Shown: positions 12,401 through 27,400 of the stretch, one piece after another | Layout: each line of letters begins with the position of its first letter | How positions within the stretch are numbered: position 1 is the first letter of the stretch | From: Apostichopus japonicus | Taxonomy: Eukaryota > Echinodermata > Holothuroidea > Aspidochirotida > Stichopodidae | Direction of reading: 5' to 3' | Length of the DNA: 64,000 nt | Assembly: GCF_037975245.1 (NCBI RefSeq) | Contig: NC_092562.1 | Span: 2,115,001 to 2,179,000, forward strand | Notes under the pieces: model-generated | What the model saw: only the letters and a program-made list of their open reading frames with translations | Database searches by the model: none | What the model was told of the DNA's origin: nothing | Translations under genes and position numbers: made by a program

Positions 12401-15400
12401 CAACAGCCATCAAATATGCAAAGGATAAGGTTCCCCTCCTTCGAGAGAAGATGTCTTTATTGAAAGAAATGGGGGAGCATAGCCGTGAACTGATCGTAAA
12501 GAAGATGCTACTTAAATATCTCCCTGAAGACAGAGGAGATGAATATTTAGAACTTGCAAGAGAAATGACAAAGGTAAGCACAAGATTGATTATTGAAGGG
12601 AGTTAGAAATTCTGATTCAGCAGTGGATTTCTACAGTAGATATTTTTGAACTTGCATGAGAAATAATCAAGATGTGCACAAGAGTATGATGTACAGTAGT
12701 TAATATTAATTCTACAGCTAAGGGGGTATGAGCCAGTAAGGCAGTTCACGACATGCGAGTTTATACTGTGTACAGTATGGGAGAGAATCTAGGCTTGACA
12801 TTGACTTTCAGAGAGATTTGGAGGTCTTTTGCTTAAAGGGCCTTTCTGGTTGTTGAAGTTGATTGCTTAGCAAAATTGTAGCAATTTTTCTAAATCATGC
12901 GGCAAAAAAAAGTCACATACCCAAAGGTATCAGGTTTTCAAGAAAAAATCAACACGACCAGTTTAGTAGCAAAGGGTAAAGCTTTTGAAGGGCATTAAAT
13001 ATTTGCCCAGATGACATCACACAGTTGAAGATTCAACCCAGTCAGAAAAAATATTACATTTAATCAACCATATCTCGAGCTAGGATTTTTCAACTGGAAG
13101 TGTGGAATATTTTTACACTCATTAATATATAGGTTCCACATTGATTGTCACCAGAAGATCGTCTTCAAACATTGTTGAGTATTCATAATTACATGGATGA
13201 TCACAGCCAGTTGGGACAATTTCCTAATGCTAACACCTCACTAAACTTTACTCCAATATCATGCTCATATCACTCCAATATCATTGACAGAACAAACAGT
13301 TTTTAACCTTGATTTGATAGAAACATGATATTCATACTGCTCGTACTGACAATACAAGTGCTCTGAAACAGGATATGACACTACAGTATAGAAAAAATAG
13401 TCCCAACTGGGCAGATGAGCATCTCCATATGATACTGGCCATCATTCTACTGTAATCTCATTACAGGAGCTGCTAATCCAGCTTTATGGTGTACTCTCAC
13501 TAACTGGTGTTTGTTTTTGCATAATTTGTCCGTTCTAGCATGCCCATGACAACGGAGATGATAACAGCGCAGTACAGATCTTGGAGAAAGCCATCAAGAA
13601 GCACAGAGATCTTGTCTCCTATGAAGGTTAGGGCAAAACTGTGATCTGTTCCTAACTCACTTTAATTGGTGTTTTTTTTTGCACAGTATAACATGTCATT
13701 TTTTATTTTAAGATATGGTGGGTTTTTTCTTTCCCATTTTTTTTTTGTACTAGGGTAACTTCTTCTTTATCATGTTTTATCTCTAGATATAAATATGATG
13801 GCAGAGCTGTTGATGGCCAAGAAAGATTACCAGAAGACCCTTTGGTTTCTGACTTCCAGTTGCAGCATGACATGCCAGCAGGAGGATGGAGAGATTGCCG
13901 GAGTGAAGGAGGAATTGTAAGTTTGTTTGATGTTGTTGACTTGTTTTGTATTTCATGCTGGTCAGTTAGCCAACCCTTTTGTTATTGGTGATTGCTACAT
14001 AACCATTTCTTTGCTGTGGAGGAGGGGGAGTACGGGATTTGTAAGCTGTAAGATTGTTTGATGTTGTCGACTTGTTTTGTATTTTGACTAAAAGCTGGCC
14101 AAGTAGCCAACCCTTTGTTGTTGGTGATTGCTACTTCTACCATTTCTTTGCTGTAGAGGTGGGGGGGGGGGAGGGAGTGGGGGAGGTGAAGGTGCTATTC
14201 AAAAACCAAATAACTTGGATACTATACAACTGTGAAGCACAACCTCACTTTTGATTCAATACAACGGACATAGCTGTAGGTAAAAAGTTTCAGGGGAAGT
14301 AACTTTTATGTACTATTAATTCATTTATTTGTTTTATCGCCAATTGTGTACATTGGGAAAGGAAGTCTCCTATAAAGTCTTAAAAAGACTTAATTCATTA
14401 ATATTTAAGTGATTAAGTTATACATTGTTTTCTTATAGATTAACGATCACCTCGTTAGCATCAGCCCTGTTGACCATAACAGCTGACTGAATTAAGTCTC
14501 CTACAATTTTCAGTTAATCTTTCTTTTGTCTTGATTTTCCGAGCAGAGATGTTTCCCGAGTCACCAGTCTCTCGGTTCCCAGTGAGCTTCCGATTGATTT
14601 GAAGGTCATCCTGTCAGTTTGTCTCATCCACCTTGATGCTAAACAAATCGTCATTCAGGTACGAAGGCTGTTTTCTTCTTGAGTTGATCTCCTTTCAGAA
14701 AATATATGATCAAATTACTTGAAGACTTTGCTGTCTTGAACTGCTGAGGCAATTAAGTCTGCTGCACACTGGAAAATGGTGGATGGTCGGGCAGTGTGCA
14801 GGCCTGTGCTTAAAGGGTGTGAAGACTCGTGCAAATAGAAACATCTACTGCCGGTAATCTGCCCTAGTTTGGAATGAGGTGTAACAGAAGTGTTAGACAC
14901 CACCATCGATCCCAGAAAATACACACACAGCTTGCTACCGTCGGTCGGTAATTAGACACTAGTGTACAGTCAGTACATACAGCTGCGGTCAATACCCACA
15001 GCACTGGTCCAGCTAAAGATAACAAGGTATCACGTTTCATTACAATACTGTCTGCATTTTGTAGCGACACGAACAAAACGTCACTTGCAGGCAATGGAAA
15101 GTTAACTTTTTCAGAAGGCCACACACGGTTTGGGGCGAGTCTTCAATGCCTTTAAGGCTACCAAATGATCCTAATTTGACAGTTTCAAATTGTGTCGTCT
15201 CTAGTTGGGAAAACTTAATCATTGAGTGTCTTCACCTCTAGCAGTCTCACTACCAACACTGTCTTACAACATTTGACCAATCACATGGAAGTAAGTTTGC
15301 ATGTGACATAAACAAGCACCGATCGTCAACAGAAAACTATCGTTGTGTGGTGGAGTCATTTGGGGTTTGCACCACTATCAACAACTGGGTCACCCTAGTC

Positions 15401-18400
15401 GAGTTTAGTCTGGTCATTGCTGCTTTCAGAATGCCAAGAAAAGTTTCAAGGCTTCACGCAGAGCTCTGCTGATGCAACGTGATTGAATCTGGTGGTCTGA
15501 GTAATATGATTATCTTAGGCAATGAGGCAATTTAATGAACGTTGATATTCTCTTCACAGCAAAATCTGGAGCCTTTGTTTGAAGAAAGTCCAGAGATGAT
15601 GGGAGATCTCTACCTTGATGTTGCAGAGGCTTACTTAGATAAAGGTTTGATCATTTTGTCAATTCTATAGATTGCTTTCATGAAATTATAGTATGGTGAG
15701 TGGTACGTCAAACTTGATTTACTGAGTAGAACGGTAGTGATGTTTATATTGTATGCCATTTGATATCCAAAGTAACAAAGGTCTCTTTCATAAAGAAATC
15801 ACAGTTTATTAGAAACTTTGAATAGAATGATGTTATTATTTTAATAACTCTGATAACTCTGGATCAGACATCTGCCTGAAAATGTAATATCTTAATGCTT
15901 ATTTAAATTGGAATTTTATACCAAACACAAGGAATTTACAAAGTGATGCAATCTTTTCCCTTTAAAGTTATAAATTTGGTCGTGCAATCAAGTCCTTCAT
16001 TGAGGCTCTTAATTTATATTTAGCTTACTGGCTTAACTTTGATTCTCTCATATTTTGGTGTTTTGATCTTCTTTTTTCTCCTGTTTCTCATAGGTAACAA
16101 TGAAGCAGCAAGACCTATTCTGGCACTTCTTGTCAACAGTAAAAATTATAATCTGGTGAGTGAAAAGACTCCTATATATCTGTAATTTTACAAATTACGA
16201 ACAGATGTTTCTCTCTAGTAGTAAAGTTACAGGTGCCTTGGAGTCTGAGAATACTATCAGAAACTCATCTTGCCAAGTACCTCTGTTTTCCTACCCATTG
16301 ATTCTCCCCTCCCCTCTCACCTCCCACCTCCCCCCTCCCCATTCCCCATTCCTTTAAATCATCTATGAAAATCTTTTACTATCTTCTGTTAATTGATATA
16401 ATATGGCAGTCACAAATTAACATGTAGACATCTCCAAGGGACTTCATCCTTTTGAACTAAGTTTCTGGTTAAATATGTTCATAAGTTTGAACAAGCCCTT
16501 ATTTCGTAAATTGATGTGTGTAATATTGTACTTTGACCATATTAATCATATTTATTACAACAGCTACACTGCTACTTTTGTAAAAACGGAAATCCTTCTC
16601 TCAGCATAAGAGCTTCTAATTATTTGGCCCACGGGCCAACTTCGGTCCGCAAAGTATTTCTTCGGAAACGATAGGCCCACCATGATCTTGTCCTGGTCGG
16701 GTGTTCAGTTTCGTTCTTATGGGCTTGATCACATTAACCTACCCAGCACATTGCTTGTTGGCATTTTTGCTTGTAGAAAAGTAATTAAGAATACCAAGCA
16801 CTTTAGATTCCCCTTTAAATTCACTTTAATTCATTGTAATTCACTTTAAATTCTGTTTAATTTCATTTTTCTCTATTTCACTTTTGTCGAATCTAACAGC
16901 CGGCTGTGTGGCTTCGATATGCAGATTGTTTGAACTCTCTGGGAGATTTAAATCTGGCAGCTGTAGGGTACATGAAAGTGGTTGAGAAGGTCCCATCCCA
17001 TTTAGAGGCCAGACTCTCCTTGGCAACTATCGAGCAGCAAGCAGGACGGACCAAGAGTGCTTTAGACCTACTAAGCTTTGGTAAGTATGTCTATCAAGGG
17101 GCATGCCCTAATGAGAGAGGGGGTGGGGGGGGTCAGGGGTATACAACCCTTAGGCCAACAGCCCATGGGCCCAAGGTTAGTGGGATTTAATTTACTTAAG
17201 GAAATGAAGACTTCAATAAGGGTCAAATGTGACAACTATTCCCAAAATGGGGCCCAACCTGGCTCTTATCAGCCCTTAGGAGGTGGGGTTGGGGGGGGGG
17301 GGTTCTGGTGTAGCTTGAAGGAAGCATATACATTATCAACTGTTCTACCTTCTTTTATTGAGAAACTAACAATGAACAACTGTTCCTGGATACTGACCGG
17401 AAAAGTATGAATGAATGTCTGCAAGCGAACCCCCAGCAATGAAATGGTAACATATAGATCATTGCTACCAACTAAAGAGCTGGAATAGCTTAATTTATAG
17501 AGAACAGTACTTGTATACCCGAGGTTATTGATTTGAATAATCCCAGTCTAGTCCAAACATTTTTGCTTTTGGCTCTTTCAAATTTGATTTGTAATTTGCC
17601 AGACAGATTTTTGTTCATGATTATGTACTTTTGAAAGAATAATTGCATGAATGAATCATCAATAAAAAAAAATGATTAGGTATCAAAGAAAGAATAGAAG
17701 TTTTATGAAAGAGCAACAAAGTAATTAGCTGCCATGCAGTGAGCTCAGGATTATAATTCCTTCTGCCCAAACTGAGCTTATTTAAGAGTCAAGGTAAAGA
17801 GGAGGCTGGTGGAAGGATGGGGGGGGAGTGGGTGAGGGCTGGGGAGGGGAAAGCTGTATTAACTTCCAGTCTTCATGGTTCATATGCAGCACTCTATGGC
17901 CCTTTTAACAATTATATGCTATAGATATCATTGTACTGACTAACGTGTTATCATCTCTCTTACCTTAACAGATGTTGAAGATGGAGCCTCCTCCATCCCT
18001 CAGGATATTCAGTTAGTCTACAGGAAGTGTCTACTACTCCACAATACAGAACACCATGAAGAATTTAGTCATCTGGCTCTGTTGCTATTGAAACAGTATT
18101 ACTGCAAGGGACAGGCTGACAAGAGCTCTGAGGAGGACGGTAAGACATTGTTTCTTGAGAAATGTCATCTTCAGTGTGTGTTCACTGGTGGTGATGTAGG
18201 AATTATGAATCAATGCTTTAAGTGTATAGACTTCATTGGAAACTATGTCGGTGGGATTAGCAGTATTGTAGTTTAGTAATTTTATCTGAGCACACCAAAG
18301 AACTTCCAATGCTTTGAAAGTGAGATCCAATTACCACAGTCGGTAACATCCATTTTTGCAGTCACTGTGTTTTTGTTAATAATAAGTACTTTTTAAGTAT

Positions 18401-21400
18401 TTTTATCTTGAGTGAATACAGAGTATTTTAAATCAAGTATGATAATGAGCATCTTAGAATCCCTGCAGTATAGATACTTAGTGATGAAAATGTACTTGAA
18501 AGAGAACTTAGAATGCTAGTACCAGCCTACCAGTACTCGCAACAATGTATCTGAGTATTTCATGAGTACAGAGTACTTTGGAGTACCACGACACTGAGTG
18601 CTTGGAAAAAGTTTGGTTAGGCATAGGTTCCCCTAGTTACATCACCACCCACTTCAAACTAAGTTGGAAACTAAAATTTAACCGCACTGCATATGTTTAA
18701 TTTGACATTTTTGCTGCACTTGAATTTCAAAACGTGTGATAAAACTGGACAAATTAGATGATAAAACCCTCAAGAAAGCTTGCATCAAAGCTTGTTCACA
18801 ATATCTACCTTGTATTTCTGCTTTATATTGTCTCTTGATTCTAGACGAGGAGACGCAGACCTTCTCCGGTGACATCAGCATGATCACACAGACGGACTGG
18901 TACAACCTGCTCCTGAAGGCCTGCCAAGCTTTGAAACTCCTACAGAGGTATCAAGATATGGTGGATATCACGCAGTCGGCCGTCAACAACGAGAAACTCA
19001 GGGACTTCCACGACAGGAAAGAACTTGTTGTAAGTGATAATACTAATAATTCTCAGTTCTTATATAGCGCAACTTACAATAAAGTCTTACCGCGCTGTAC
19101 TTAACCCTGGTCATTGGTAACTTGTCACACCTACACACCAAAGTGTCCACAATTCAAACAATCTCTCCTGGGGCACCTCAGTGCACCACAGCCACATGTC
19201 CCCTGGGGGACTTCCCATAGGGTGCAGCCACAAACCGGCGCACGCAACTATATTTACAAGTCACCTCGCAAGTCCCCATTTATACACCTGGGTGAAGAGA
19301 GGCAATGGAGATAAAGTGCCTTGCCCAAGGACACAACACAATGATCTAGCCAGGGCTCGAACCTGTAATCCTTAGATCACAAGTCCACTGCCTTAACCAC
19401 TTGACCACAACGCCCTCCGTAAGTGACAGTCGACGGTAGGGATTAAAGCGCAGTCGAGCGTAGTGGCGGCCCATACACAATGAATATCTGCGCCTTTTGA
19501 AAGGGCTGTGAGAACCTATCAACGTGGCTTGTGGGCCCTCATAATGTCAGGGCAATGGTTTCATTCAGCCATTGGTCAACATAAACAATGTCTTTTTTAC
19601 TGAATAACTGAAAATGTAAACATGAACTATATACTCAGGGATGTGCCCACGCTGGGCGGCACTGGGCGGCCCCGCCCAGCACTATTTTCATCTAAAATCC
19701 CGACATTCCTAACAATATATTTCACACAAAAAATTTAAAAATGTAAATTGTTAGCAAAACCAGTGTATTTGTAAATGCTACACAAGTGCCAGCATTTGGC
19801 ATCTGAGCACCTGCAAAAATGGAAACACCCCCTCCCCCTTAGACCCCTCCCCCAGGACGGAGATCAGTATACCCGGCACTCAGGAAATCCTGGGCACATC
19901 CCTATATACTGTGTATATACTTTTGATAGGACACAATATAACTGTGTTCATGTAGATCTCATATTTTGAATAAAAATTAGTAATATTTTCAGAGTGGAAA
20001 TGTCCTGTAGTGTTGAGACCCACAAATTAGCTACAAAATTTCACAGTTTAATTTTGCTCCCCCCCCCCCAACACTATTAGAGCAACTGGTAGTGTTGATA
20101 GTAATTTTGACCCAAGCACAGATGAGGATGGGGTACGAGGGTTGGTAGGGTTGTATCAGTGTACCCTCTGTTGGCAGATGCAAAACAATGTAAAGACAGA
20201 TGAAGAGGCAGCAAAACCTAAATAAAAATAGAAGATATGGGACACATTTTAATGAGTGAGAAGGTTTGACAGCCTCAGACCACATCTTAGGTCGTCCTGG
20301 CTTATCTGTACCATACAAGAGTTGAAGAGATTTTAATGGTGCAAATTATAGATATACAAAAATTGAAAACTTCTCAGCCAGTTGATACTGACAGAAATGC
20401 ACTCATCTGCACAGACAGAAATGCACAAATTGAAAAGTCATTGTTTTTCAATTTGACAAACGTATGTCAGAAAATGGTGTCTGATTTTTCTTGTTTTGTT
20501 GACAGAATCTGGAATTTCTGCTGGTGTTGTCGCAGTTCTTTAATGGAGAATATAGAGCCTGTTACAGTGTCTTGCGAAATATGACGAAAAAGGTACCCTC
20601 GTTTTGTTTGTGTTAGTTTCTGTAAAAGCATTTCTTGAACTTTATTATTTTATGTTTTTGGCTAGGACTTTGTAATGGATTCTTCATTGTGTATAAGTTG
20701 CAGAGGATTGTTTTTCTGATGAGATAAATGATGAGCATAAATTAAAAATAATTTATAAAAAATTAAAATTAATGCTTGCTTAATTTTCTCTAACATTTCT
20801 TACGGTTGTACTGATTTAAAACATTTCAGCATATTCTTTGCCATTTCTCTTTCATTTCTGTCAATTGCAAAACATTGACAATCAGATATTTCAGAGATTT
20901 CTCACATAGTATGTTTAGACACTAATTTTTCTCAATAATCTTGTGTTTATGGTTAATCTTAGATAGGTCATTATTTATTAGCAAGAAGACACTTTGAAAT
21001 TGTCTAAAGTTCTTGATTTTATGGTAATTTGTTTTTATTATTCTGTCTTTTGCAGTATGCTGACAACAATCGTTTCATGAATTTCTTTAGTTTAGTCACC
21101 AATTTGTCTAACGAGCGTAAACACTACCGTTATTGCCTGAGAATGACCATTAAGGTAAAGAAAGTTCAGATCATGATGTCTGATTCAATATATTTAACCA
21201 TTAATCTATGCGGAGACTTCTGTACATTGTGGATTATTTTTTTCAACAAGCTTGGTGAAAATGAGTTGAAACCTGTGGAGTTTGGATAAATGTAACAAAG
21301 TGAAAAATATGTGTTTCTTTATCTTGTACACCTAAGACAATCCAATCTGACACAAATACACAAACCCCTTTGTTGCCTGGGTCTATAGTTCACACATTTT

Positions 21401-24400
21401 CTCACGTATAGGTTGTCACAGATTCCTGTGTTAAAACCTGTGTTATGGTGTTTTTACACTTATCAGAGGAAAACCCTGTGGTAAAGTGTCACAAACTGTG
21501 AAAATGGGCAAATCTGCATCAATGTGTTTCACAATCACATGTTTTCATGGAAAAGTTCCTGTGAGTTGCGAGAGATAATCACAGGTTTCAACCAGGGTTT
21601 CAAGTTTCCAGTCATCTGAGAAAACTGAAGCTGAAAATGTCAATCTTGATTTTTCTCCAATTGGCAGTGACAGTAGCTAAAGTTAGGAGACAAATAACCA
21701 CCAAACCTCTTTAACCTCTGAACTAGCAATAAAATTAAAGATTTTGTCCCATATTCCATTCTAAACTCCTTTCCCACTCCCACCCAGACACCAAGAGCTT
21801 GTTAAAATACATTGAACCATCATCATTAACTCGTGCACAAGAGATACTCCTTATTTTATCTGTAGGAGTCCTTTCTTCTCCTGCATGTAATAAAAAAAAT
21901 ATAAAAAATTGAGCCACAAAATGTTTTTCTGAAGTTTACTGAGCATATATATCTATCAGCAGTGAAGAAACAATTTGCTGACAAAGTCTTAAACTTCTGT
22001 TTGCAGCTGACAAGAAGTTGCCCTATTTCTTAACTCCGAGTGGTGTAACCAGGAAATTTATTACATCACTAAAGGGTGAGGGGGGTGGAGGGTGGCTATA
22101 AGGGCTATCAATGTACCAGTTGCATAGTAAATTATGTTGCTAATTTGTTTTACTTTGCTGTAGAATGGTTTTGTCTAATACACTATTTACTTTTCTTTGT
22201 TTCACTCCAGATTTTTCCAGATAACTTTGCCTTCTGTTACTTGAATGGATGCAATGCTATGGTTCGAGGCAGTTACAAGCATGCTCTAGGTATTCAACAA
22301 AGCTCTTACTTCTACTCAATCCTTACGTCATATTTTCTTGGCAAATTTTTTCACAATCTTTCAGTTGAAATATTTTTCATGAAACGAATTGGCCAGATGT
22401 TTTCCACATTAATGACAGATAACCTGAAAATTACAAAACAACACCTCACCAAAGCATAAATATATACATATCTGATATACAAGTTGAGAGAAAGTGACAT
22501 TCCAAACTTACCACAAGCCTCCGAAATTTTATTTATACAAATGCTGTGATGACGTCACAGAATCACTTTGTCCAGACAGCCCAGATTGTTTCCAGGGCCT
22601 CTATCACTGGGGTTCTACTTCCAAAAGAAACCATCCTAGCCATTAAATTGTAACAATAATTTCAGACTATTTACCTACATACATTTGGCATCACTAAATA
22701 TATAGTATTGTGACTTCTTAATGACTCGTTATAAAAAGTCAAGCCTTAACCTAAAAAATTATTATTATTGCTACATGCCAATAAGTAATCAATTTGATTA
22801 GGCTCACTCACCTTTACTTAGTAAGCTATTTTCCTACCAATCTGTGAAAACACTTTCAATAGATTAGGGTATAAAGAGTTGGTCACAAGAGTGGGTCAAA
22901 AAAGTACAAGTTTTTTCAACCAGTGTGAGGACAGTATGGAGAACGTCCGAACTATTCTTGAAGGGAAGTCTTGCTTTTAGTGTACTATTAAATTAGTCTG
23001 TGAGCTTAGGAGGTTACGTGGGGACTTGATTCAGGTTTTCAAGATTGTGTATGGTTTTGACAATTTATCCTTTACCGACTTTCTCATGTTTGCTAATAGT
23101 AGTTGTACCAGAGGTCATTGTCTCAAACTCCAAAAGTCACAAAGTAGGATTAATATCGGGCATAACATTTTTTCTAATAGGGTCGTAAATGAGTGGAACG
23201 GTTTGCCTGAGAAAGTTGTACTTGCAAGTAGTGTCAATGGGTTTAAGAATGCTTTGGACAAGCACTTTAAGCATTGTAATCGGGTCTGAGTGTTTGTGTC
23301 TTCATTTTTTTTTCTCCTATAGGGTCCTTGATGGGGACTTGAGTGTCCCTCTTGATCCTTTTTTCGTCTACTAAACTAAACTATACTTTCACCTTGCATG
23401 CTATAATTGTTCTTCACTAGTCGTTTATCCTGTTGACAGTGAAAGGTAACATGGTAGTTTTTCAGGTGCACCTGTTTCATGAAGGTAATCTTTGATATTC
23501 TTCCATTCAGGTGAATTTGTGATAGCTTTAAGACAGAATGTGGAGGCACCTTACCCAAACTTCTGTATTGGTCTCTGTTTCTTCCATCTTGCCAACCAAA
23601 AGTTTATCGACAAGAGACATTCCGTCATACTACAGGTAAGTTTTATCTGTCATCTGGCTGCCTCTACAGGGTTATTTGTTGCTCTAGTAAGCTCAATAAG
23701 GTCAGCTCTTTTACAAAAATTTCCTTGCTCGGCATCAATCAAGCTTTTAGTGAAGAACTCTTTTCATAAAATAATTATAAGTTGACCAAGGAAACAACAA
23801 CTAAATACTCATGCCCCCCTATAAACCATATTATTATCTACCCCTTAACCCCCCCCCCCAACCCCATCCTCCTGCCTGTTCAGGTCAAAACAGAAATTGT
23901 TGAAGTAAATGAAGATTAACTATCTTGATGATTCTGTTGGAAGGTCTAGTTATGGTAACATATCACATTGAGAAGTTGTAAAGCCTTCCAATGGATCTGA
24001 CTTATAAATACACCTTTGGAGTTTCAATGATATATTTAGTATGAGTAAATGATGATTAAATATCTTGATGATTCTGTTGGAAGGGTCTAGTTATGGTTAC
24101 ATATCACATTAGGTAGTTTTAAAGCCTTTAAAGCCTTAAAGTGAATTTTATCTATCTTGATGATTCTGTTGGAAGGGTCCAGTTATGGTAACATATCACA
24201 TTAAGCAGTTTTAAACCTTCCAATGGATCTGACTTATAAATACACCTTTGGAGTTTCAATGATATATTTAGTATGAGTAAATGATGATTAAATATCTTGA
24301 TGATTCTGTTGGAAGGGTCTAGTTATGGTTACATATCACATTAGGTAGTTTTAAAGCCTTTAAAGCCTTAAAGTGAATTTTATCTATCTTGATGATTCTG

Positions 24401-27400
24401 TTGGAAGGGTCCAGTTATGGTAACATATCACATTAAGAAGTTTTAAAGCCTTCCAATGGATCCGACTTATTAATACACCTTTGGAATTTCACTGTTATAT
24501 CTAGCATGAGTAAATGAAGGTTAACTATTTTGATGATTCTGTTAGAAGGGTCTAGTTATGGTAACATATCACATTAGGTAGTTTTAATGCCTTAAGTGAA
24601 TTTTAACTATCTTGATGATTCTGTTGGAAGGGTCTAGTTATGGTAACATATCACATTAAGAAGTGTTAAAGCCTTCCAATGGATCCGACTTATTAATACA
24701 CCTTCGGAATTTCACTGTTATATCTAGCATGAGTAAATGAAGGTTAACTATTTTGATGATTCTGTTAGAAGGGTCTAGTTATGGTAACATATCACATTAG
24801 GTAGTTTTAAAGCCTTAAGTGAATTTTAACTATCTTGATGATTCTGTTGGAAGGGTCTAGTTATGGTAACATATCACATTAAGAAGTGTTAAAGCCTTCC
24901 AATGGATCCGACTTATTAATACACCTTCGGAATTTCACTGTTATATCTAGCATGAGTAAATGAAGATTAACTATTTTGATGATTCTGTTAGAAGGGTCTA
25001 GTTATGGTAACATATCACATTAAGCAGTTGTAAAGCTTTCCAATGGATTGGATTTATTAACCTTTGAAATTGAATGCTATATCTAGTCTGAGAAAGTTTC
25101 TTGATTTCATTCTTCAGGGCTTTGCATTTATGAAGAGATATGAGAAATACCGAGGAGCTTGTCAGGAGACGTATTACAACATTGGTCGGGCCTTGCACGG
25201 AGTTGGTAAATCGATAGCTTTTGTTTTAATCCAAAAATGTCTGCAACTTACATATCAAAGCCGAAATATTTATATCAAATTCTTCATAATATTAGGCATT
25301 TAACTTTGCTATTCATGGTAAACCATATCACAGCGCTTAAAAGATATTTTACCCCTGCTCAATGATAACCTGTCCCAGAGACAATCCCTCAAGGCGGCAG
25401 CAGTTATATGCTGCGCCCAATGACAAGTTACCTTACAGGTACCCATTTAACCCCTGGGTGGAGAGAGGCAAGTGAGATAAAGCATCTTGCCCATGGACGC
25501 AACGTAATGAACTAGGCAGGGATCGAACCAGCAATCCTTGGATCACGAGTCATACTCAATAAAGGTTCATCATCTTGAGGAAACAAAAATAGAGAAACCC
25601 ACCCGTGGTTAAAGTGAAGTGCGTATTTTGTGGAAAGTATGTTCTATTTTTGCATTGATCTAGTCAAGGTTCTAAAGATAATAAAAAAAACAAATTGGAC
25701 AATTTATGATGATAAAGTTAAAGGCTTTTTGAAATTTCTGAATAAGTTAAATGTGGGTTTGCTCCAAAAGGTATTTTGACATCCACCACAAGAGATTGTT
25801 TCGACGTGGTTATTTGAAGGACGGAGGCAATGGTAGATCTCATACAAAAAGAATCATATTCCTGGCAGGAAAAATGCCTTGTCTGATGTTCATACAGATT
25901 TGAATTAAAATGAGCTAAACTTATGATATGGTAAATAATCATTGGATTCAACGAACCCGGCAAACACACTGTCAGTGATAAGAGAGTTTAGAGTACAGTG
26001 ACTTGCATTTACTTGGTATGTTGATCCATCATATTGAATGTGAGATTCCTAGTGTTTTTTGTATACAGAGGTCAAAGGTCATTTGAGGTCAACAGAGGTC
26101 AAAGTGTAAGAATCTTGTAAGCGTGAGAACTCCAATAGAAGGCTTGGATGTACTTGATACTTGGTATATGAATCCACCTTATCGCTTAGAAGACAGCTGT
26201 CACATTCTGTGGAGGTCGAAGGTCATTGGAGGTCAACAGAGGTGGCTGTGTGAACACTTTCCAAACACAATTACTCCATAAGTAAAAATGTGCATAGTTT
26301 ACATTGCATCTACTTGATGTATGGTTTGTGGATCTACCTTATTGAGGAGAATAATCCTATTGTTTTGTGTGGTGGTCAAAGGTCATTTGAGGTCAACTGA
26401 GGTTAAAGTCTGAAATCTTTGTTAAGCATGATAACTCCAATGATAGAACTTTGCTGTACTTTATACTTGGGTATGTTGATCTGTGTTATTAGGTTCAAGA
26501 TCCCTAGGCTTGTCTGTGGTGGTCACAGGTCATTGAAGGTCAAAGTCTGAAAACCTTGTTAGACATGATAACTCCAATAGTAAAACTGTGCATATCTTAC
26601 TTGAAAATGTTCTTATATCCCGGATCTGTTCCTGAGTACATCATGCAGACCACACAAAGACATCGCTTTGCCATAATATAATCCAAAATGTTGCATGTAT
26701 CTTCAAAATTTGAAGAAAATAAGTTTGGTATCTTGTGTATCACTTAAGGGCACGCTATAAAGCTTTGATATATTTTGCTCAGACTCGTTAGTCTTCTCAG
26801 ATGTGTGATGATGTTAATTATCATTCATTTGTGGACATGGAGTGTTTCAGTTTCTGTACACAGTTTTTTTCTTTTAAAAAGCCCTCAGGTTGGTGGTGTA
26901 TTTTTCACTGTGTTTATCCTTGCTCAGGAGTCTTTGACATCAAAAGCCCTTTAAAGTTAGATTTGCATTGGGTTCAAAAAATAATCTACCAGTTGAGTGA
27001 ATCCTTTGTTTCAAAATGTTCAAGAGTGTTCAAGTTACAACACAGCAGTTTGCTTAAAGAAGTCCATGGTAATTCACCATGTTTACTATCTTTACTATAA
27101 TCTTTACTATGCTTTTGACATATTGTGAGGATAGTTTTGATTGGGACAGATAGTTGAAGGGTGTTAAGTAGGGTGGAGAAAAGTCCTGTCAAAGAAAGGA
27201 TTTGGAACAAAAAAGATTAAACTTTGTATGACAATCATTTGACCAATTATTAAATCATTTGAAGCAATAATTGTTGTTATCCTTCTCTAGCAACTCCTTG
27301 CCCTTTAATACTAAGGAATGGTTAAGAATACTGCATGAGGCATGTATTGAATGTTTCAGGGCTTTTTAGTCTCTTTTTATATATTTTTTATTCTTAATGT

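Noticed and set aside
16620-16700. GGCCCACGGGCC palindrome and surrounding GC-rich block as a transposon end
   Set aside because: Resembles internal parts of some hAT elements, but no second end or target duplication could be found.
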